Source of the DNA: Pseudopedobacter sp037968815
GTDB lineage: Bacteria > Bacteroidota > Bacteroidia > Sphingobacteriales > Sphingobacteriaceae
Direction of reading: 5' to 3'
NCBI GenBank assembly: GCA_037968815.1
Contig: JBBKWF010000002.1
Span: 1 to 64,000 of the forward strand
DNA: 64,000 nt
A program made the position numbers and the translations under genes. The notes beneath the pieces were generated by a model, which made no database searches, was not told where the DNA came from, and was given only the letters and a program-made list of their open reading frames with translations. Position 1 is the stretch's first letter. Every line of letters begins with the position of its first letter. Shown in pieces: positions 34,917 to 44,536 of this stretch.

Positions 34917-36670
34917 TAAATATTTTTACCTAATTTCTCCAACATATCTGCAGGAACATTTTGCAAATCAAGCACTAAAAAACCATCTAAACAATCAGAA
35001 AATTTAGGGTCTATATTAAAGCAAATGATTTTTGCATTTAAAGCAATATACTGCCTTAATAAAACTGGCACTTTAATATGCTTAGTTTCAATTTCGGCAA
35101 TTAAGCTATCCAAATTTTTTAACGAACTACTAGACGCGGTCAATAAATCAGCATCTATTTTAGAAAAATCAACTTTAAACTGTTTTCTAGGTTTTACCAT
35201 GTGTGCCATTTCGCTATCAAAGTGGTTACGGTAAATAAAGTTAACAATTAAAGATTTTGAGAACTTACTAAAAGCATTGCTTATAGAAACTGGCCCAATT
35301 AAATAACGGTATTGCGGATTATCTAAAACGTATTTTAAAATACCTTTCCACAGTAAAAATAAAGGTAAAGGTCTTTGTTGGTATTCTTTTCTAATCCAGC
35401 TTCGGCCTAGCTCTAAACTGTTGCGTAAAACCGGGAAAAACTGTGATTTAATTTTAAAAAGTTCATAAGTGTAAAAACCCTTTTTACCAAAGCTATAAAA
35501 AATCTCATCGCCTTTACCAATACGGTAAGCACCGACAATCATTTTGGTGTCTACATCCCAAATAAATAGGTGATTGTAATAAATATCGTAACTATCTAAA
35601 TCAATTGATTTATTAGAGCCTTCCCCAACTTCGCGGAAAGTAATTTCCCTTAGTCTGCCAATTTCCTTTATAATATTTGGAATGTGAGTGGTAGGCGTAA
35701 TATAAACTTCGTAGTTTTTCTCCGTCCAAACTTTATGGCTATTCTTAATTTTCTCTACTTCTTGCTCCATCAATTCCGTAGGAATCGGCGCTACAATTTC
35801 TTGGGGCTTAGACTTGATTTTAAACAAATTCCGTGGGCTAAAAATTTTCCTTTGATTTTCTAACCCAGCACCTAAAGCATAAGTTTTGGCTCTTAAGAAA
35901 GCCAACATACTGGTATTATCTACATTGTCTGGGATATCGTTAAAAGCAATAGGCTTACCAATGCGCACTTTAATAGTATGTCCTTTTTTGTTAAAAAGTT
36001 CTGAAGGTAATTTTGCGGTTCTTAAAGTTGGATGAATTAAGGACAGCAGGTTAAATAACAAACCATTATTGCCATGAAAATAAATAGGTAGCACCGGAGT
36101 TTTTGCTTTCCTAATGAGTTTGCCCACCACAGGATGCCAAATTTTATCAGTAATTTGTTGTTGGTTAACCTTATAGGTAGATACCTCTCCGGCTGGAAAA
36201 ATACCAATTGGCGTTCCGGAGTTTAACAGAGATAAGGTGGTTTTAATCCCGCTGATGCTTGAGGAATGTTCAATATTCTCGAATGGATTTACAGCTACAA
36301 AAAAATCACTGAGGTTAGGGATCTTCTTTAAAATAAAATTAGCCATTACTTTTGCATCGGGCCTAACTGTACATAAAACCTTAATCAAAATTAAGCCTTC
36401 AATTCCACCGTACGGATGATTAGCAATAGCGGTAAAAGCACCTTTTAACGGAATGTTTTTCCAGTCAGATTCGTTTACTTCTACCTTTACCCCTATTAAC
36501 CTTAATATTTCATCAACAAACTCAACACCTTCATACTTTGCAGCTTTAGAAAATGTCTCGTTGATATCATTTATTTTCATGATAGCCATTAGCAAAGATG
36601 CTAAACCGGGCATCCTTAACTTGTTTAGCTTTGTGGCTTTTGCAAATTCTTCGGTACTTATAATTTCCAT
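34916..36670 (-). CDS. Two-domain acyltransferase (PlsC-like plus OlsB/GNAT), likely glycine- or aminolipid synthase
   Basis: The 584-residue protein joins two enzymes. Residues about 60-290 are a PlsC-type O-acyltransferase: AIANHPYGGIEGLIL, where His and a downstream acidic residue replace the classical NHxxxxD, and GIFPAGEVST. Residues from about 310 are an OlsB/hemolysin-type GNAT N-acyltransferase (VYITPTTHIPNIIKEIGRLR, ITFREVGEGSNKSIDLDSYD, LELGRSWIRKEYQQRPLPLF). In Bacteroides the two activities are separate GlsA and GlsB, and fused forms exist in some other bacteria; together they make N-acyl-3-acyloxy-acyl glycine lipids. A similar lipid product is inferred here, and the amino acid cannot be told. 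Confidence 0.75.
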   Translation of the reverse strand: MEIISTEEFAKATKLNKLRMPGLASLLMAIMKINDINETFSKAAKYEGVEFVDEILRLIGVKVEVNESDWKNIPLKGAFTAIANHPYGGIEGLILIKVLCTVRPDAKVMANFILKKIPNLSDFFVAVNPFENIEHSSSISGIKTTLSLLNSGTPIGIFPAGEVSTYKVNQQQITDKIWHPVVGKLIRKAKTPVLPIYFHGNNGLLFNLLSLIHPTLRTAKLPSELFNKKGHTIKVRIGKPIAFNDIPDNVDNTSMLAFLRAKTYALGAGLENQRKIFSPRNLFKIKSKPQEIVAPIPTELMEQEVEKIKNSHKVWTEKNYEVYITPTTHIPNIIKEIGRLREITFREVGEGSNKSIDLDSYDIYYNHLFIWDVDTKMIVGAYRIGKGDEIFYSFGKKGFYTYELFKIKSQFFPVLRNSLELGRSWIRKEYQQRPLPLFLLWKGILKYVLDNPQYRYLIGPVSISNAFSKFSKSLIVNFIYRNHFDSEMAHMVKPRKQFKVDFSKIDADLLTASSSSLKNLDSLIAEIETKHIKVPVLLRQYIALNAKIICFNIDPKFSDCLDGFLVLDLQNVPADMLEKLGKNI

Positions 36671-37018
36671 GGTAAACTAGGCTCTTCCAGCAAATATTTT
36701 GGTAAAAATATAAAATTATAGTGGGGTAAATGAAAAATATTAATTGGTCTAGGTGTTTTTAATTGACTGATTAATAATGATACATTACAATATTTAGGCC
36801 TAGTTTATCAGAGCTTTAATTGGAAATATTATTGGTCAGTTTAAATGAAATTCCAAGAAATAAATTCTCAAAAATCTTAAATCACATAGCGTTCAGATAG
36901 AGAGCTCTTTACAACCCTTAGCATCCATTTTTAACTATTAAAAATACCCAGTTTTACTGATGTGAGCACTTCTGTATACAATTACCTTAGCGTAAAGAAA
37001 TAACCTAAACTCAACATC
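36671..37018. other. Intergenic region between divergent genes
   Basis: This is a 348-nt AT-rich region that must contain promoters for both flanking genes. On the plus strand TACCTTAG at about 36991 is one base from the -7 consensus and lies 20 nt before the 37019 start. On the minus strand TATTTG-type matches near 36700 are incomplete. No hairpin terminator, RNA gene or small ORF is evident. Confidence 0.4.
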
Positions 37019-37777
37019 ATGAAAAAATATCTTAAACTCTTAATTATTGCATCAATTACATTTTGCTTTGTAAACGCAAATGCACAAAGCTTTGAAGATT
37101 ACGAAGAATTTGAAGAAGGTTGGTTAAAGGTTTTTGTTAGACATACCTCAGCTAAGAGCACATACACTCCAAATTATAGCGGTTTTACTGTAAATCTTGG
37201 GCTTAGAGGAGATAAGTATGAGCCTTGGGAATTTAGAACACGTTATGAAAGCCCGACTTTGGGTGACCTTATCTATGCCGTGGTAAATTTATCTAAAGAT
37301 GTTAAAAATGGAACTTCTACTAAAGAGGTGTATGATGATCACGCCCACGGAGGTGGTTTTTTGGGCTGGGCGCAAGCTTATATCAATGTATTTGCTACGG
37401 ATAAAATTTTGATCAGTCCAGGAATAACTGGCGGAGATTATATTTTCGGTAACGCTTATGATAGAGCAGGAGGCGGAAAGAAAGATCAGGACCCTAGAGG
37501 CTATTATATTGCTGTGGGCCCTGCTATCATGGCTTCTTATGCCATTAACAAACTAATGTGGGTAGATGCTTATATAAATTATGATATTACTTTAGGTAAA
37601 ACTCAGGATACTGTTGTAGATAAAGATTATCCAAACCCGGCATTTTTATCTATAGGAGCTGATTTGAACACAGATAGAAAACTATTCGCCGGCTTTAGAT
37701 TAAACAAAATTATAGATAAAGGCTATAATAAAGATAAATCAAGCCGATTAGATATATCTGTTGGTGTTTGTTTTTAA
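37019..37777 (+). CDS. Exported beta-rich protein, function unknown
   Basis: The 252-residue protein has a Sec signal peptide MKKYLKLLIIASITFCFVNA with cleavage near ANA-Q. It is not in a family I recognise with confidence. Alternating aromatic and polar residues (GFTVNLGLRGDKYEPWEFRT, GYYIAVGPAIMASYAINKLM, KLFAGFRLNKIIDKGYN) and a C-terminal strand ending in Phe (LDISVGVCF) suggest a small outer-membrane barrel. It is monocistronic with its own terminator. Confidence 0.65.
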   Translation: MKKYLKLLIIASITFCFVNANAQSFEDYEEFEEGWLKVFVRHTSAKSTYTPNYSGFTVNLGLRGDKYEPWEFRTRYESPTLGDLIYAVVNLSKDVKNGTSTKEVYDDHAHGGGFLGWAQAYINVFATDKILISPGITGGDYIFGNAYDRAGGGKKDQDPRGYYIAVGPAIMASYAINKLMWVDAYINYDITLGKTQDTVVDKDYPNPAFLSIGADLNTDRKLFAGFRLNKIIDKGYNKDKSSRLDISVGVCF

Positions 37778-37859
37778 AGTCCTAATACGCAATGATAAAA
37801 AACCAGCAAAAGAACTATAGCAAGATTCGTTATTAAAATATAAAGTTTGGTAAGGTGGG

Positions 37860-37892
37860 GGTGTACTATTTTTTAATGGTACACCTTTTTTA
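37860..37892 (+). terminator. Rho-independent terminator
   Basis: GGTGTAC pairs with GTACACC around a 12-nt A/T loop, followed by TTTTTTATTT. It ends the transcript of the gene at 37019-37777. Confidence 0.75.
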
Positions 37893-37942
37893 TTTGAGGA
37901 TAGCTAAAGCGTAAAGAAATTAATACAATAGTACTTCTTCAA

Positions 37943-38098
37943 TTATTTTTTCGGCTCCACCTTAGAAAAATCAACACTGCATTTTCCACATGCACTGGCG
38001 CAACCTTTTTTTGATTTAAGGCTTCGATAAATCAACCTGCCCATGTAAAACACGGCACCTATAAATAATACTATGACAATAATCAGCTGAATATTCAT
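37943..38098 (-). CDS. FeoB-associated Cys-rich membrane protein (small)
   Basis: This 51-residue frame starts at the ATG at 38098. It has one membrane helix (MNIQLIIVIVLFIGAVFYMG) followed by a basic stretch and a Cys cluster KKGCASACGKCSVDF (C-x3-C-x2-C). That matches the FeoB-associated Cys-rich membrane protein family, which accompanies ferrous iron transport in Bacteroidota. No feoA/feoB lies in the window. The frame is short, but its composition is typical and it fills the gap ahead of bipA on the opposite strand. Confidence 0.75.
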   Translation of the reverse strand: MNIQLIIVIVLFIGAVFYMGRLIYRSLKSKKGCASACGKCSVDFSKVEPKK

Positions 38099-38184
38099 AA
38101 CCCTACAAATATAAAAGATTAAAAATAATCCATAGTCATTTTAAATTCAAATGCTTAGCATGCAATTTTTTATTAATAAAAACA

Positions 38185-38192
38185 TACCTTTG
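38185..38192 (+). promoter_or_regulatory. Promoter -7 element (TACCTTTG) of bipA
   Basis: TACCTTTG followed by CA matches TAnnTTTG and ends 27 nt before the bipA start. No TTTG appears at the -33 position. Confidence 0.6.
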
Positions 38193-38219
38193 CAAAAAAA
38201 TTTTTTATAGCAATTTTGA

Positions 38220-40031
38220 ATGCAAAAGATTAGAAACATAGCGATTATCGCCCACGTTGACCACGGTAAAACTACATTAGTTGACAAAATTTTACACTCT
38301 TGTTCTATTTTCAGAGATAATGAAAATTCGGGAGAATTAATATTAGATAATAACGATTTAGAGCGTGAGCGAGGGATTACCATCGTTTCAAAAAACGTTT
38401 CCGTTAAATATAAAGACGTAAAAATCAACATTATTGACACCCCTGGTCACGCGGATTTTGGTGGTGAAGTTGAGCGTGTTTTAAAAATGGCCGACGGTGT
38501 AGTGTTATTATGTGATGCTTTTGAAGGCGCAATGCCTCAAACTCGTTTTGTAACACAAAAAGCTTTGGCTTTAGGTTTAAAACCGATTGTTGTTGTAAAC
38601 AAAGTAGATAAAGAAAACTGTCGTCCAGAAGAGGTTTACGAACAAATTTTCGAATTGTTCTTCAACTTAGACGCTACAGAAGATCAGTTAGACTTCCCTG
38701 TAATTTACGGTTCATCTAAACAAGGATGGATGAGTACAGATTGGAAAGAAAAAACTGAAGATATTTTCCCATTGATGGATGCTATTTTAGCAAACATTCC
38801 ACCAGCACCAATCCAAGAAGGTACTTTACAAATGCAAATTACTTCGTTAGATTATTCTTCTTTCGTAGGTCGTATTGCAGTTGGTAGAGTTGCCCGTGGC
38901 ACCATTAAAGAAAACATGCCAGTTTCTTTGGTAAAACGTGATGGTAAAATTGTAAAATCAAGAATTAAAGAATTATACACTTTTGAAGGCTTAGGCAAGG
39001 TTAAAGTTGCTGAAGTTGGATGTGGTGATATTTGCGCAGTTGTAGGTATTGATGGTTTTGATATTGGTGATACTATCGCTGATTTTAACAATCCAGAACA
39101 ATTAGAAGTAATTTCTATTGATGAGCCAACAATGAATATGTTGTTTACCATCAATAACTCTCCTTTCTTTGGTAAAGAAGGTAAATTTGTTACTTCACAA
39201 CGTTTACGTGAGCGTTTGTACAAAGAATTAGAGAAAAACTTGGCTTTACGTTTAGTAGAAACCGAATCTCCAGATTCTTACTTAGTTTACGGACGTGGTA
39301 TTCTTCACTTGTCGGTTTTAATTGAAACCATGCGTCGTGAAGGTTACGAAATGCAAGTTGGACAACCACAGGTAATTATCAAAACTATTGATGGTGTTAA
39401 ATGTGAGCCAGTTGAGACTTTAATTGTTGATGTACCGGGTGATGTTGCAGGTAAGGTAATTGAATTGGTAACTCAGCGTAAAGGTGATTTATTAATTATG
39501 GAACCTAAAGGCGATTTACAGCATTTAGAGTTTGATATCCCTGCTCGTGGAATTATTGGTTTGCGTAATAACGTTTTAACTGCAACTGCAGGTGAGGCAA
39601 TTATGGCACACCGTTTTAAAGCTTACGAGCCTTGGAAAGGTACAATCCCTGGACGTGGAAACGGAGTTTTAATTTCTATGGATAAAGGAATGACCACTGC
39701 TTACTCAATTGATAAATTACAAGATAGAGGACGTTTCTTTGTTGATCCAGGAGTTGATATTTACGAAGGTCAGATTTTGGGTGAGCACATCCGCGATACT
39801 GATTTAGTAATTAACGTAACTAAAGGAAAGCAATTAACCAACATGAGAGCTTCTGGTACAGATGATAACACACGTATTGCACCAGCTATTAAGTTCTCTT
39901 TAGAGGAATGTATGGAGTATATCCAAGCTGATGAATACATCGAGGTAACGCCATTAAGCATCCGTTTACGTAAAATTTACTTAACCGATCAAGAACGTAA
40001 GGTTAAAGGAAAAGCATTGCTTGCCCAATAA
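38220..40031 (+). CDS. bipA: Ribosome-associated GTPase BipA/TypA
   Basis: This 603-residue translational GTPase has G1 AHVDHGKTTL, switch I RERGITIVSKNV, G3 DTPGHADFGGEV and G4 NKVDKE. Then come domain II (TLQMQITSLDYSSFVGRIAV), EF-G-like domains III and V, and the BipA-specific C-terminal domain (LQDRGRFFVDPGVDIYEGQI). BipA binds 70S ribosomes under stress or cold and helps 50S assembly. The start ATG is at 38220 with no SD. Coding is highly regular, as in other highly expressed genes here. A terminator follows at 40056. Confidence 0.95.
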   Translation: MQKIRNIAIIAHVDHGKTTLVDKILHSCSIFRDNENSGELILDNNDLERERGITIVSKNVSVKYKDVKINIIDTPGHADFGGEVERVLKMADGVVLLCDAFEGAMPQTRFVTQKALALGLKPIVVVNKVDKENCRPEEVYEQIFELFFNLDATEDQLDFPVIYGSSKQGWMSTDWKEKTEDIFPLMDAILANIPPAPIQEGTLQMQITSLDYSSFVGRIAVGRVARGTIKENMPVSLVKRDGKIVKSRIKELYTFEGLGKVKVAEVGCGDICAVVGIDGFDIGDTIADFNNPEQLEVISIDEPTMNMLFTINNSPFFGKEGKFVTSQRLRERLYKELEKNLALRLVETESPDSYLVYGRGILHLSVLIETMRREGYEMQVGQPQVIIKTIDGVKCEPVETLIVDVPGDVAGKVIELVTQRKGDLLIMEPKGDLQHLEFDIPARGIIGLRNNVLTATAGEAIMAHRFKAYEPWKGTIPGRGNGVLISMDKGMTTAYSIDKLQDRGRFFVDPGVDIYEGQILGEHIRDTDLVINVTKGKQLTNMRASGTDDNTRIAPAIKFSLEECMEYIQADEYIEVTPLSIRLRKIYLTDQERKVKGKALLAQ

Positions 40032-40055
40032 GATTATTTTTGATTAATTATAGAG

Positions 40056-40087
40056 AGGTCTCAGGTTTTTATCTGAGGCCTTTTTTT
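40056..40087 (+). terminator. Rho-independent terminator after bipA
   Basis: AGGTCTCAG pairs with CTGAGGCCT (9 bp, one G-T) around an 8-nt loop, followed by seven T. Confidence 0.85.
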
Positions 40088-40247
40088 ATGTGAATCTATC
40101 AGCAATAGCTACTTTTTCTACATAATTCCCTCCGCGGCTACTAAGTATCCGAGCACCCTCCTACCCAGTCTTTTCTAAAGAACCTAATGCATATAGATAG
40201 TTTTTTGGCTTGCAACATCTTACTCGACTAGGAGTTGTAAGGTTTGA

Positions 40248-41069
40248 TTAGTATTCTGTCTCCAAAGACAAAGTACAACCACAATTTGCACAAAAGTTAT
40301 CCTCATTTTTCACCATTGAATCACATTTCGGGCATTTCGATTGATTTTTCTCTCTAATCTTTTTTGTGAGTTCTGCGGTAACAATCCCGGTAGGTACTGC
40401 AATAATTGCATAACCCGCAAGCATCATAAAAGAAGCTAAGGTTTTACCTAAATACGTAACCGGAACAATATCTCCAAAACCTACCGTAGTAACCGTAACT
40501 ATACCCCAATACACACTTGCTGGTATACTAGAAAAACCTGGGTTACCATGTTCTATCACATACATCAGCGTACCAACCAGTACAACAAAAGTGAAAATGA
40601 AACTGATGAACACACCAATTTTGTAACTACTCAACTTTAAAGCTGTTAATAAAACCTGACCCTCCCGGCTAAACCTTACTAACCTTAAAATCCTAAAAAT
40701 CCTTAACAGTCTTAAAATTCGGATAACCAATAGATAATGATAACCTGCAATTAAAATACTGAAATAGGTAGGAGCTATGGATAGGAAATCGATGATTCCC
40801 CAACTGCTAAAAATGTACTTCGTTTTCTTTTCGGCAACATAAATACGGAGGATATATTCCATGGTAAAAACAATGGTAAAAAACCACTCTAAATAGTAAA
40901 AACCATTAGGAAAGCGCAAACCCAGTTCAGGCATACTTTCCGCAACAACAACAAGAACACTTGCTAAAATGAGCCATAACAAAACAACATCGAAAAGTTT
41001 TCCGCTTTTTGTATCGGTGCCAAAAATGATATTGTTTAGTTTTTCTTTGATGGTTTGCTGTTCCGTCAT
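40248..41069 (-). CDS. Voltage-gated potassium channel-like ion transporter with zinc ribbon
   Basis: This channel of 273 residues has six membrane helices. The S4-like helix at about 117-133 carries regularly spaced Arg (RILRLLRIFRILRLVRF). The pore has the K+ selectivity sequence TVGFGD at 195-200. After the last helix a short cytoplasmic tail holds a zinc ribbon, CPKCDSMV...CANCGC, about residues 247-265. Bacterial Kv-like channels respond to membrane voltage, and the zinc ribbon may aid assembly or sensing. It is monocistronic and divergent from the MBOAT gene. Confidence 0.9.
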   Translation of the reverse strand: MTEQQTIKEKLNNIIFGTDTKSGKLFDVVLLWLILASVLVVVAESMPELGLRFPNGFYYLEWFFTIVFTMEYILRIYVAEKKTKYIFSSWGIIDFLSIAPTYFSILIAGYHYLLVIRILRLLRIFRILRLVRFSREGQVLLTALKLSSYKIGVFISFIFTFVVLVGTLMYVIEHGNPGFSSIPASVYWGIVTVTTVGFGDIVPVTYLGKTLASFMMLAGYAIIAVPTGIVTAELTKKIREKNQSKCPKCDSMVKNEDNFCANCGCTLSLETEY

Positions 41070-41238
41070 TCTGTAATTTTAAAATGCAATTATTGAAGCT
41101 AATATGCTGAACAAATTTAACAATTGTTTACTTCAAAAAAACAAGCATTAGCTATGCTTAAATAACTATAAAGAAAAAAAACCAATAGTCTAAGGCATTT
41201 AATTTCCGTTATTACTATATTTAAAAAAAATTGGGTTA

Positions 41239-42669
41239 ATGCTCTTCAACTCCTTTCACTTTTTATTTTTCTTTGTTGTAGTAACCTCCCTATACTTTAC
41301 TATTCCGCATAAATGGCGATGGCTGTTACTGTTATTAAGCAGTTGCTATTTCTATATGGCATTTGTTCCTATCTATATATTAATACTAGCGGTTACCATT
41401 GTCATCGATTATTTTGCAGGAATAGCTATTGATGGCGCAAAAAATAAAAGACGAAAAACATTTCTCGTCATTAGCCTAATAGCTAATATATTGGTGCTTT
41501 GTGTATTTAAATATTTCAATTTCTTAAACGATAGTTTCTCTTTTCTGATGCATGGTTTTGGTTTAAAAGACCCTATCCCGTATCTCAACATCTTGCTTCC
41601 AATTGGGCTTTCTTTCCATACTTTCCAAGCGATGAGCTACACCATTGAAGTTTACCGAGGAAATCAAAAAGCCGAAAAACATTTTGGAATTTACGCTTTA
41701 TATGTGATGTTTTACCCGCAATTAGTTGCTGGCCCAATTGAGCGTCCACAAAACTTGTTGAAGCAGTTTAGAGAAAAACATGAATTTGAATACGTAAGAA
41801 TTGTTGAAGGTCTAAAACTGATTTTATGGGGCTTTTTTAAAAAACTAGTGGTTGCAGATAGACTAGCTATTTACGTTAATGCCGTGTACAACAATACGGA
41901 ACATCACTCGGGCATTAGCCTTTTGGTTGCTACCGTATTTTTTGCTTTTCAAATATATTGCGATTTCTCCGCCTATTCTGACATCGCAATTGGTGTAGCA
42001 AAGGTGATGGGCTTTAACTTAATGACAAACTTTAACCGCCCATATTTTGCCCGTAACGTTGCCGAATTTTGGAAGCGGTGGCATATTTCTTTATCAACAT
42101 GGTTTAAGGACTACTTGTATATCTCATTAGGAGGAAACCGGGTTTCGGTACCTCGATGGTATTTTAATTTGTTTATTGTTTTTTTAATCAGCGGTTTATG
42201 GCATGGCGCAAACTGGACATATATTATTTGGGGAGCTTTAAATGGTTTTTATTTAATCTTCGCCAACGTTTCTCAAAGTTCTAGAAATAAATTTTCGAGC
42301 TTTATCGGGATAAATAAAATGCCAGTTTTAGCCAGATGCTTACAAATAGGGGTCACGTTTATGCTGGTTTGCTTCGCTTGGATTTTTTTTAGAGCAAATA
42401 ACGTTACTGATGCTTTTTCCATCATCAAAAAAATCAGCAGTTTTAATGGACCGTTATTTATAGAAAACCCATCTAAAATGATTTACTCTTTAGCAGGGAT
42501 AGCTTTCCTTTTGTTGATTGAGTATAAACGAGAGTACTACAAAGGCTCTATCACTTTTTTTGATAACAAAAATTGGCTCATCAGAAACATGTCTTACGCT
42601 TCGTTGGTTCTTTTGATATTGCTTTTCGGTGTGTTTGACGGTGGACAATTTATTTATTTTCAATTTTAA
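41239..42669 (+). CDS. MBOAT-family O-acyltransferase (AlgI-like)
   Basis: This 476-residue protein has about 11 membrane helices. Signatures are YPQLVAGPIERPQNLL, FWKRWHISLSTWFKDYLYIS and the catalytic-His motif SGLWHGANWTYIIWG. AlgI-type proteins move acetyl groups across the inner membrane for O-acetylation of exported polysaccharide, working with a periplasmic SGNH partner. That partner is probably the next gene, whose start overlaps this stop by one base (TAATG). The polysaccharide is not identified; no glycosyltransferases are nearby. Confidence 0.92.
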   Translation: MLFNSFHFLFFFVVVTSLYFTIPHKWRWLLLLLSSCYFYMAFVPIYILILAVTIVIDYFAGIAIDGAKNKRRKTFLVISLIANILVLCVFKYFNFLNDSFSFLMHGFGLKDPIPYLNILLPIGLSFHTFQAMSYTIEVYRGNQKAEKHFGIYALYVMFYPQLVAGPIERPQNLLKQFREKHEFEYVRIVEGLKLILWGFFKKLVVADRLAIYVNAVYNNTEHHSGISLLVATVFFAFQIYCDFSAYSDIAIGVAKVMGFNLMTNFNRPYFARNVAEFWKRWHISLSTWFKDYLYISLGGNRVSVPRWYFNLFIVFLISGLWHGANWTYIIWGALNGFYLIFANVSQSSRNKFSSFIGINKMPVLARCLQIGVTFMLVCFAWIFFRANNVTDAFSIIKKISSFNGPLFIENPSKMIYSLAGIAFLLLIEYKREYYKGSITFFDNKNWLIRNMSYASLVLLILLFGVFDGGQFIYFQF

Positions 42670-43628
42670 TGAGCACACTTTTTAATAACCTACTTTTCCG
42701 ACTCAGAAAAAGTCAATTTTGGCTTTTTGTGGTTAAGCTGAGTTTATTTTTTTTATTGATTATTATGCTTGATACTGCCATTGGTGGTGTATTACGTTAT
42801 TTCTATTTTAAGCAAGAAAGTGGTTTACAGTACAGAGCAACCTTTGCTATTGAAGAAACTAAAGCAGATATTTTAATATTTGGTTCATCGCGAGCCTGCC
42901 ACCATTACATCCCCAGTGTTTTTGAAGAAAAAACCGGATTATCCTCTTATAACGTTGGGCGTTACGGAAGTCCAATTCTGTATCATTCGGCGGTTTTAAA
43001 AAGTGTTTTAAATAGGTACCGTCCCAAAATGATTGTTCTAGATTTAAACCTACAAGATTTTGAGAAAAGAGAAGGCAGTTACGATGTACTTTCCTCCTTA
43101 CTACCCTATTATAAAACTCACCCCGAAATGCGTTCTACTATTTTAATGCGTGGCGAGTATGAGCGTTTAAAGCTACTTTCCAATATTTATCCTTTCAACT
43201 CAGAAATGTTGACCATTGCAATTGGCAATACTGAATTAAACAAAAAAAGACAAAACGATATCGAAGGATTTATCCCGCTAAAGAATAAATGGAACGGCGC
43301 TATTGAAAATTACCGTTTCCCGCAGACTTATGAACTAGACCAAAATAAAGTACAAGCTTATGAAGCCTTTATTAACGATTGTAAAAAGGCGGGCGTTAAA
43401 TTATTTGTGGTATGTTCTCCTTATTCATCCAAAAACAGAATTAAAGAAAGCACTATTGAAACAGGGAAATTAATAGCGAAGAAAAACGGTATTCCGTTTT
43501 TTGATTATGCTAATTACCCAGCATTACACCATAGTAATCTATATCATGACGGCCCGCATTTGAATGAAGATGGTGCGAAATTGTTTTCTGACTTAGTGGT
43601 CTCTGATATTTTAAAAGCAAGTAATTAA
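42669..43628 (+). CDS. Membrane-anchored SGNH-like protein, partner of the MBOAT enzyme
   Basis: The 319-residue protein has one N-terminal membrane helix (about residues 18-42) and a periplasmic domain. ILIFGSSRACHHYIPSVF has the GSSRA block of SGNH/DUF1574-like partners; the Ser is the likely nucleophile. The C-terminus has DGPHLNEDGAKLFSD, where D-x-x-H (DGPH) would complete the catalytic set. The 1-base overlap with the MBOAT gene indicates coupled translation. Together they resemble AlgI/AlgJ-type O-acetylation pairs. Confidence 0.82.
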   Translation: MSTLFNNLLFRLRKSQFWLFVVKLSLFFLLIIMLDTAIGGVLRYFYFKQESGLQYRATFAIEETKADILIFGSSRACHHYIPSVFEEKTGLSSYNVGRYGSPILYHSAVLKSVLNRYRPKMIVLDLNLQDFEKREGSYDVLSSLLPYYKTHPEMRSTILMRGEYERLKLLSNIYPFNSEMLTIAIGNTELNKKRQNDIEGFIPLKNKWNGAIENYRFPQTYELDQNKVQAYEAFINDCKKAGVKLFVVCSPYSSKNRIKESTIETGKLIAKKNGIPFFDYANYPALHHSNLYHDGPHLNEDGAKLFSDLVVSDILKASN

Positions 43629-43739
43629 ATTCAAGCAAAAGAGGCTTAAAACAGCAAATTATTGTTTACGACTTTTGTTCTACTGAACTCTCCTGTTTCA
43701 CAAACTAAAACCTAATTCCAGAGCTAAGTTTTTAAGAAT

Positions 43740-43785
43740 AAAAAAAGTCCCAAAGAAAGAGAAATAAACCCCTCTCTTGGAACTC
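43740..43785 (-). terminator. Terminator after the azurin-like gene
   Basis: On the minus strand AGTTCC...CTC and a matching GAG...GGGACT region form an imperfect stem of about 12 bp, followed by TTTTTTTA. It is 22 nt past the stop. Confidence 0.6.
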
Positions 43786-43806
43786 CTTAAGGTTAATTAG
43801 CAAAAA

Positions 43807-44331
43807 CTATTGAACAATAAATTTACCCTTCATTAAAGAGTAATGTCCTGGAAAAGAACATAAGAAATCGTACTCTCCTTTTTCTGGTGCCGTAAAAGTA
43901 ATAGTATCACTTTCGCCACCGCCAATAAGTTTAGTGTGTGCAATTATGCTACTATCATCAGTTGGAAGGTAGTTATTGTCTTTTGCCGCCATAGCTTCAG
44001 TTGCAAATGCTGCCATATCTGTTCCTTGTTTTAAAAGCACAAAGTTGTGCCCCATTGATGCTACTGGCAATGTACCTGTATGCGTTAATGTTAAAACAAC
44101 AGTTTGACCTGCAGATACGGTAATTTCTGATAAATCAAATTTCATAGCATCAGTTGCGTTTAAAGTGATTTCCACTTTGTCTTGGTTAGTGGCTGATGCA
44201 TCATCAACTACTTCTTCCTCAACAACTGCAGTTTCGTCAGCTGTGCTTTTTTGATCATTGTTGCATGCAAATAAAACGGTTAAGCCTAAAGCAAGCATTA
44301 AAAATGTAGATGTTAATTTAATCTGTTTCAT
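43807..44331 (-). CDS. Azurin-like cupredoxin lipoprotein
   Basis: At 174 residues it is longer than mature azurin because of a lipoprotein signal (ALGLTVLFAC, Cys at about 23) and an acidic linker. The cupredoxin domain has all type 1 copper ligands: His in SMGHNFVLL, then Cys, His and Met in FLCSFPGHYSLMKG. Azurins carry electrons in the periplasm, and anchored forms in Bacteroidota are often tied to cytochrome oxidase, denitrification or protection against oxidants. No redox partner is adjacent. Its upstream region has TATTTTTG. Confidence 0.92.
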   Translation of the reverse strand: MKQIKLTSTFLMLALGLTVLFACNNDQKSTADETAVVEEEVVDDASATNQDKVEITLNATDAMKFDLSEITVSAGQTVVLTLTHTGTLPVASMGHNFVLLKQGTDMAAFATEAMAAKDNNYLPTDDSSIIAHTKLIGGGESDTITFTAPEKGEYDFLCSFPGHYSLMKGKFIVQ

Positions 44332-44348
44332 AATAAAATAATTTTGAG

Positions 44349-44376
44349 CAAAAATAACTTAAACCTATTAGGCAAA
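44349..44376 (-). promoter_or_regulatory. Promoter of the azurin-like gene
   Basis: On the minus strand TTTG (44376-44373) is followed after 16 nt by TATTTTTG (44356-44349). The spacing is one base shorter than the usual 17-23. Confidence 0.5.
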
Positions 44377-44536
44377 AAGTGACTTAAATCATAATAAAGC
44401 TAGATTTAAGTGTTTTCTGTAATAGTAAAGTAATAATGGTGAGTCTCCCTAAAAAAGGGTCTTATTTGTTCAGATTAGAACGGCAACATTGCGTAAAAGA
44501 CGATGGAAAATAATTTATTTTGATAAAAGGGTTTAG

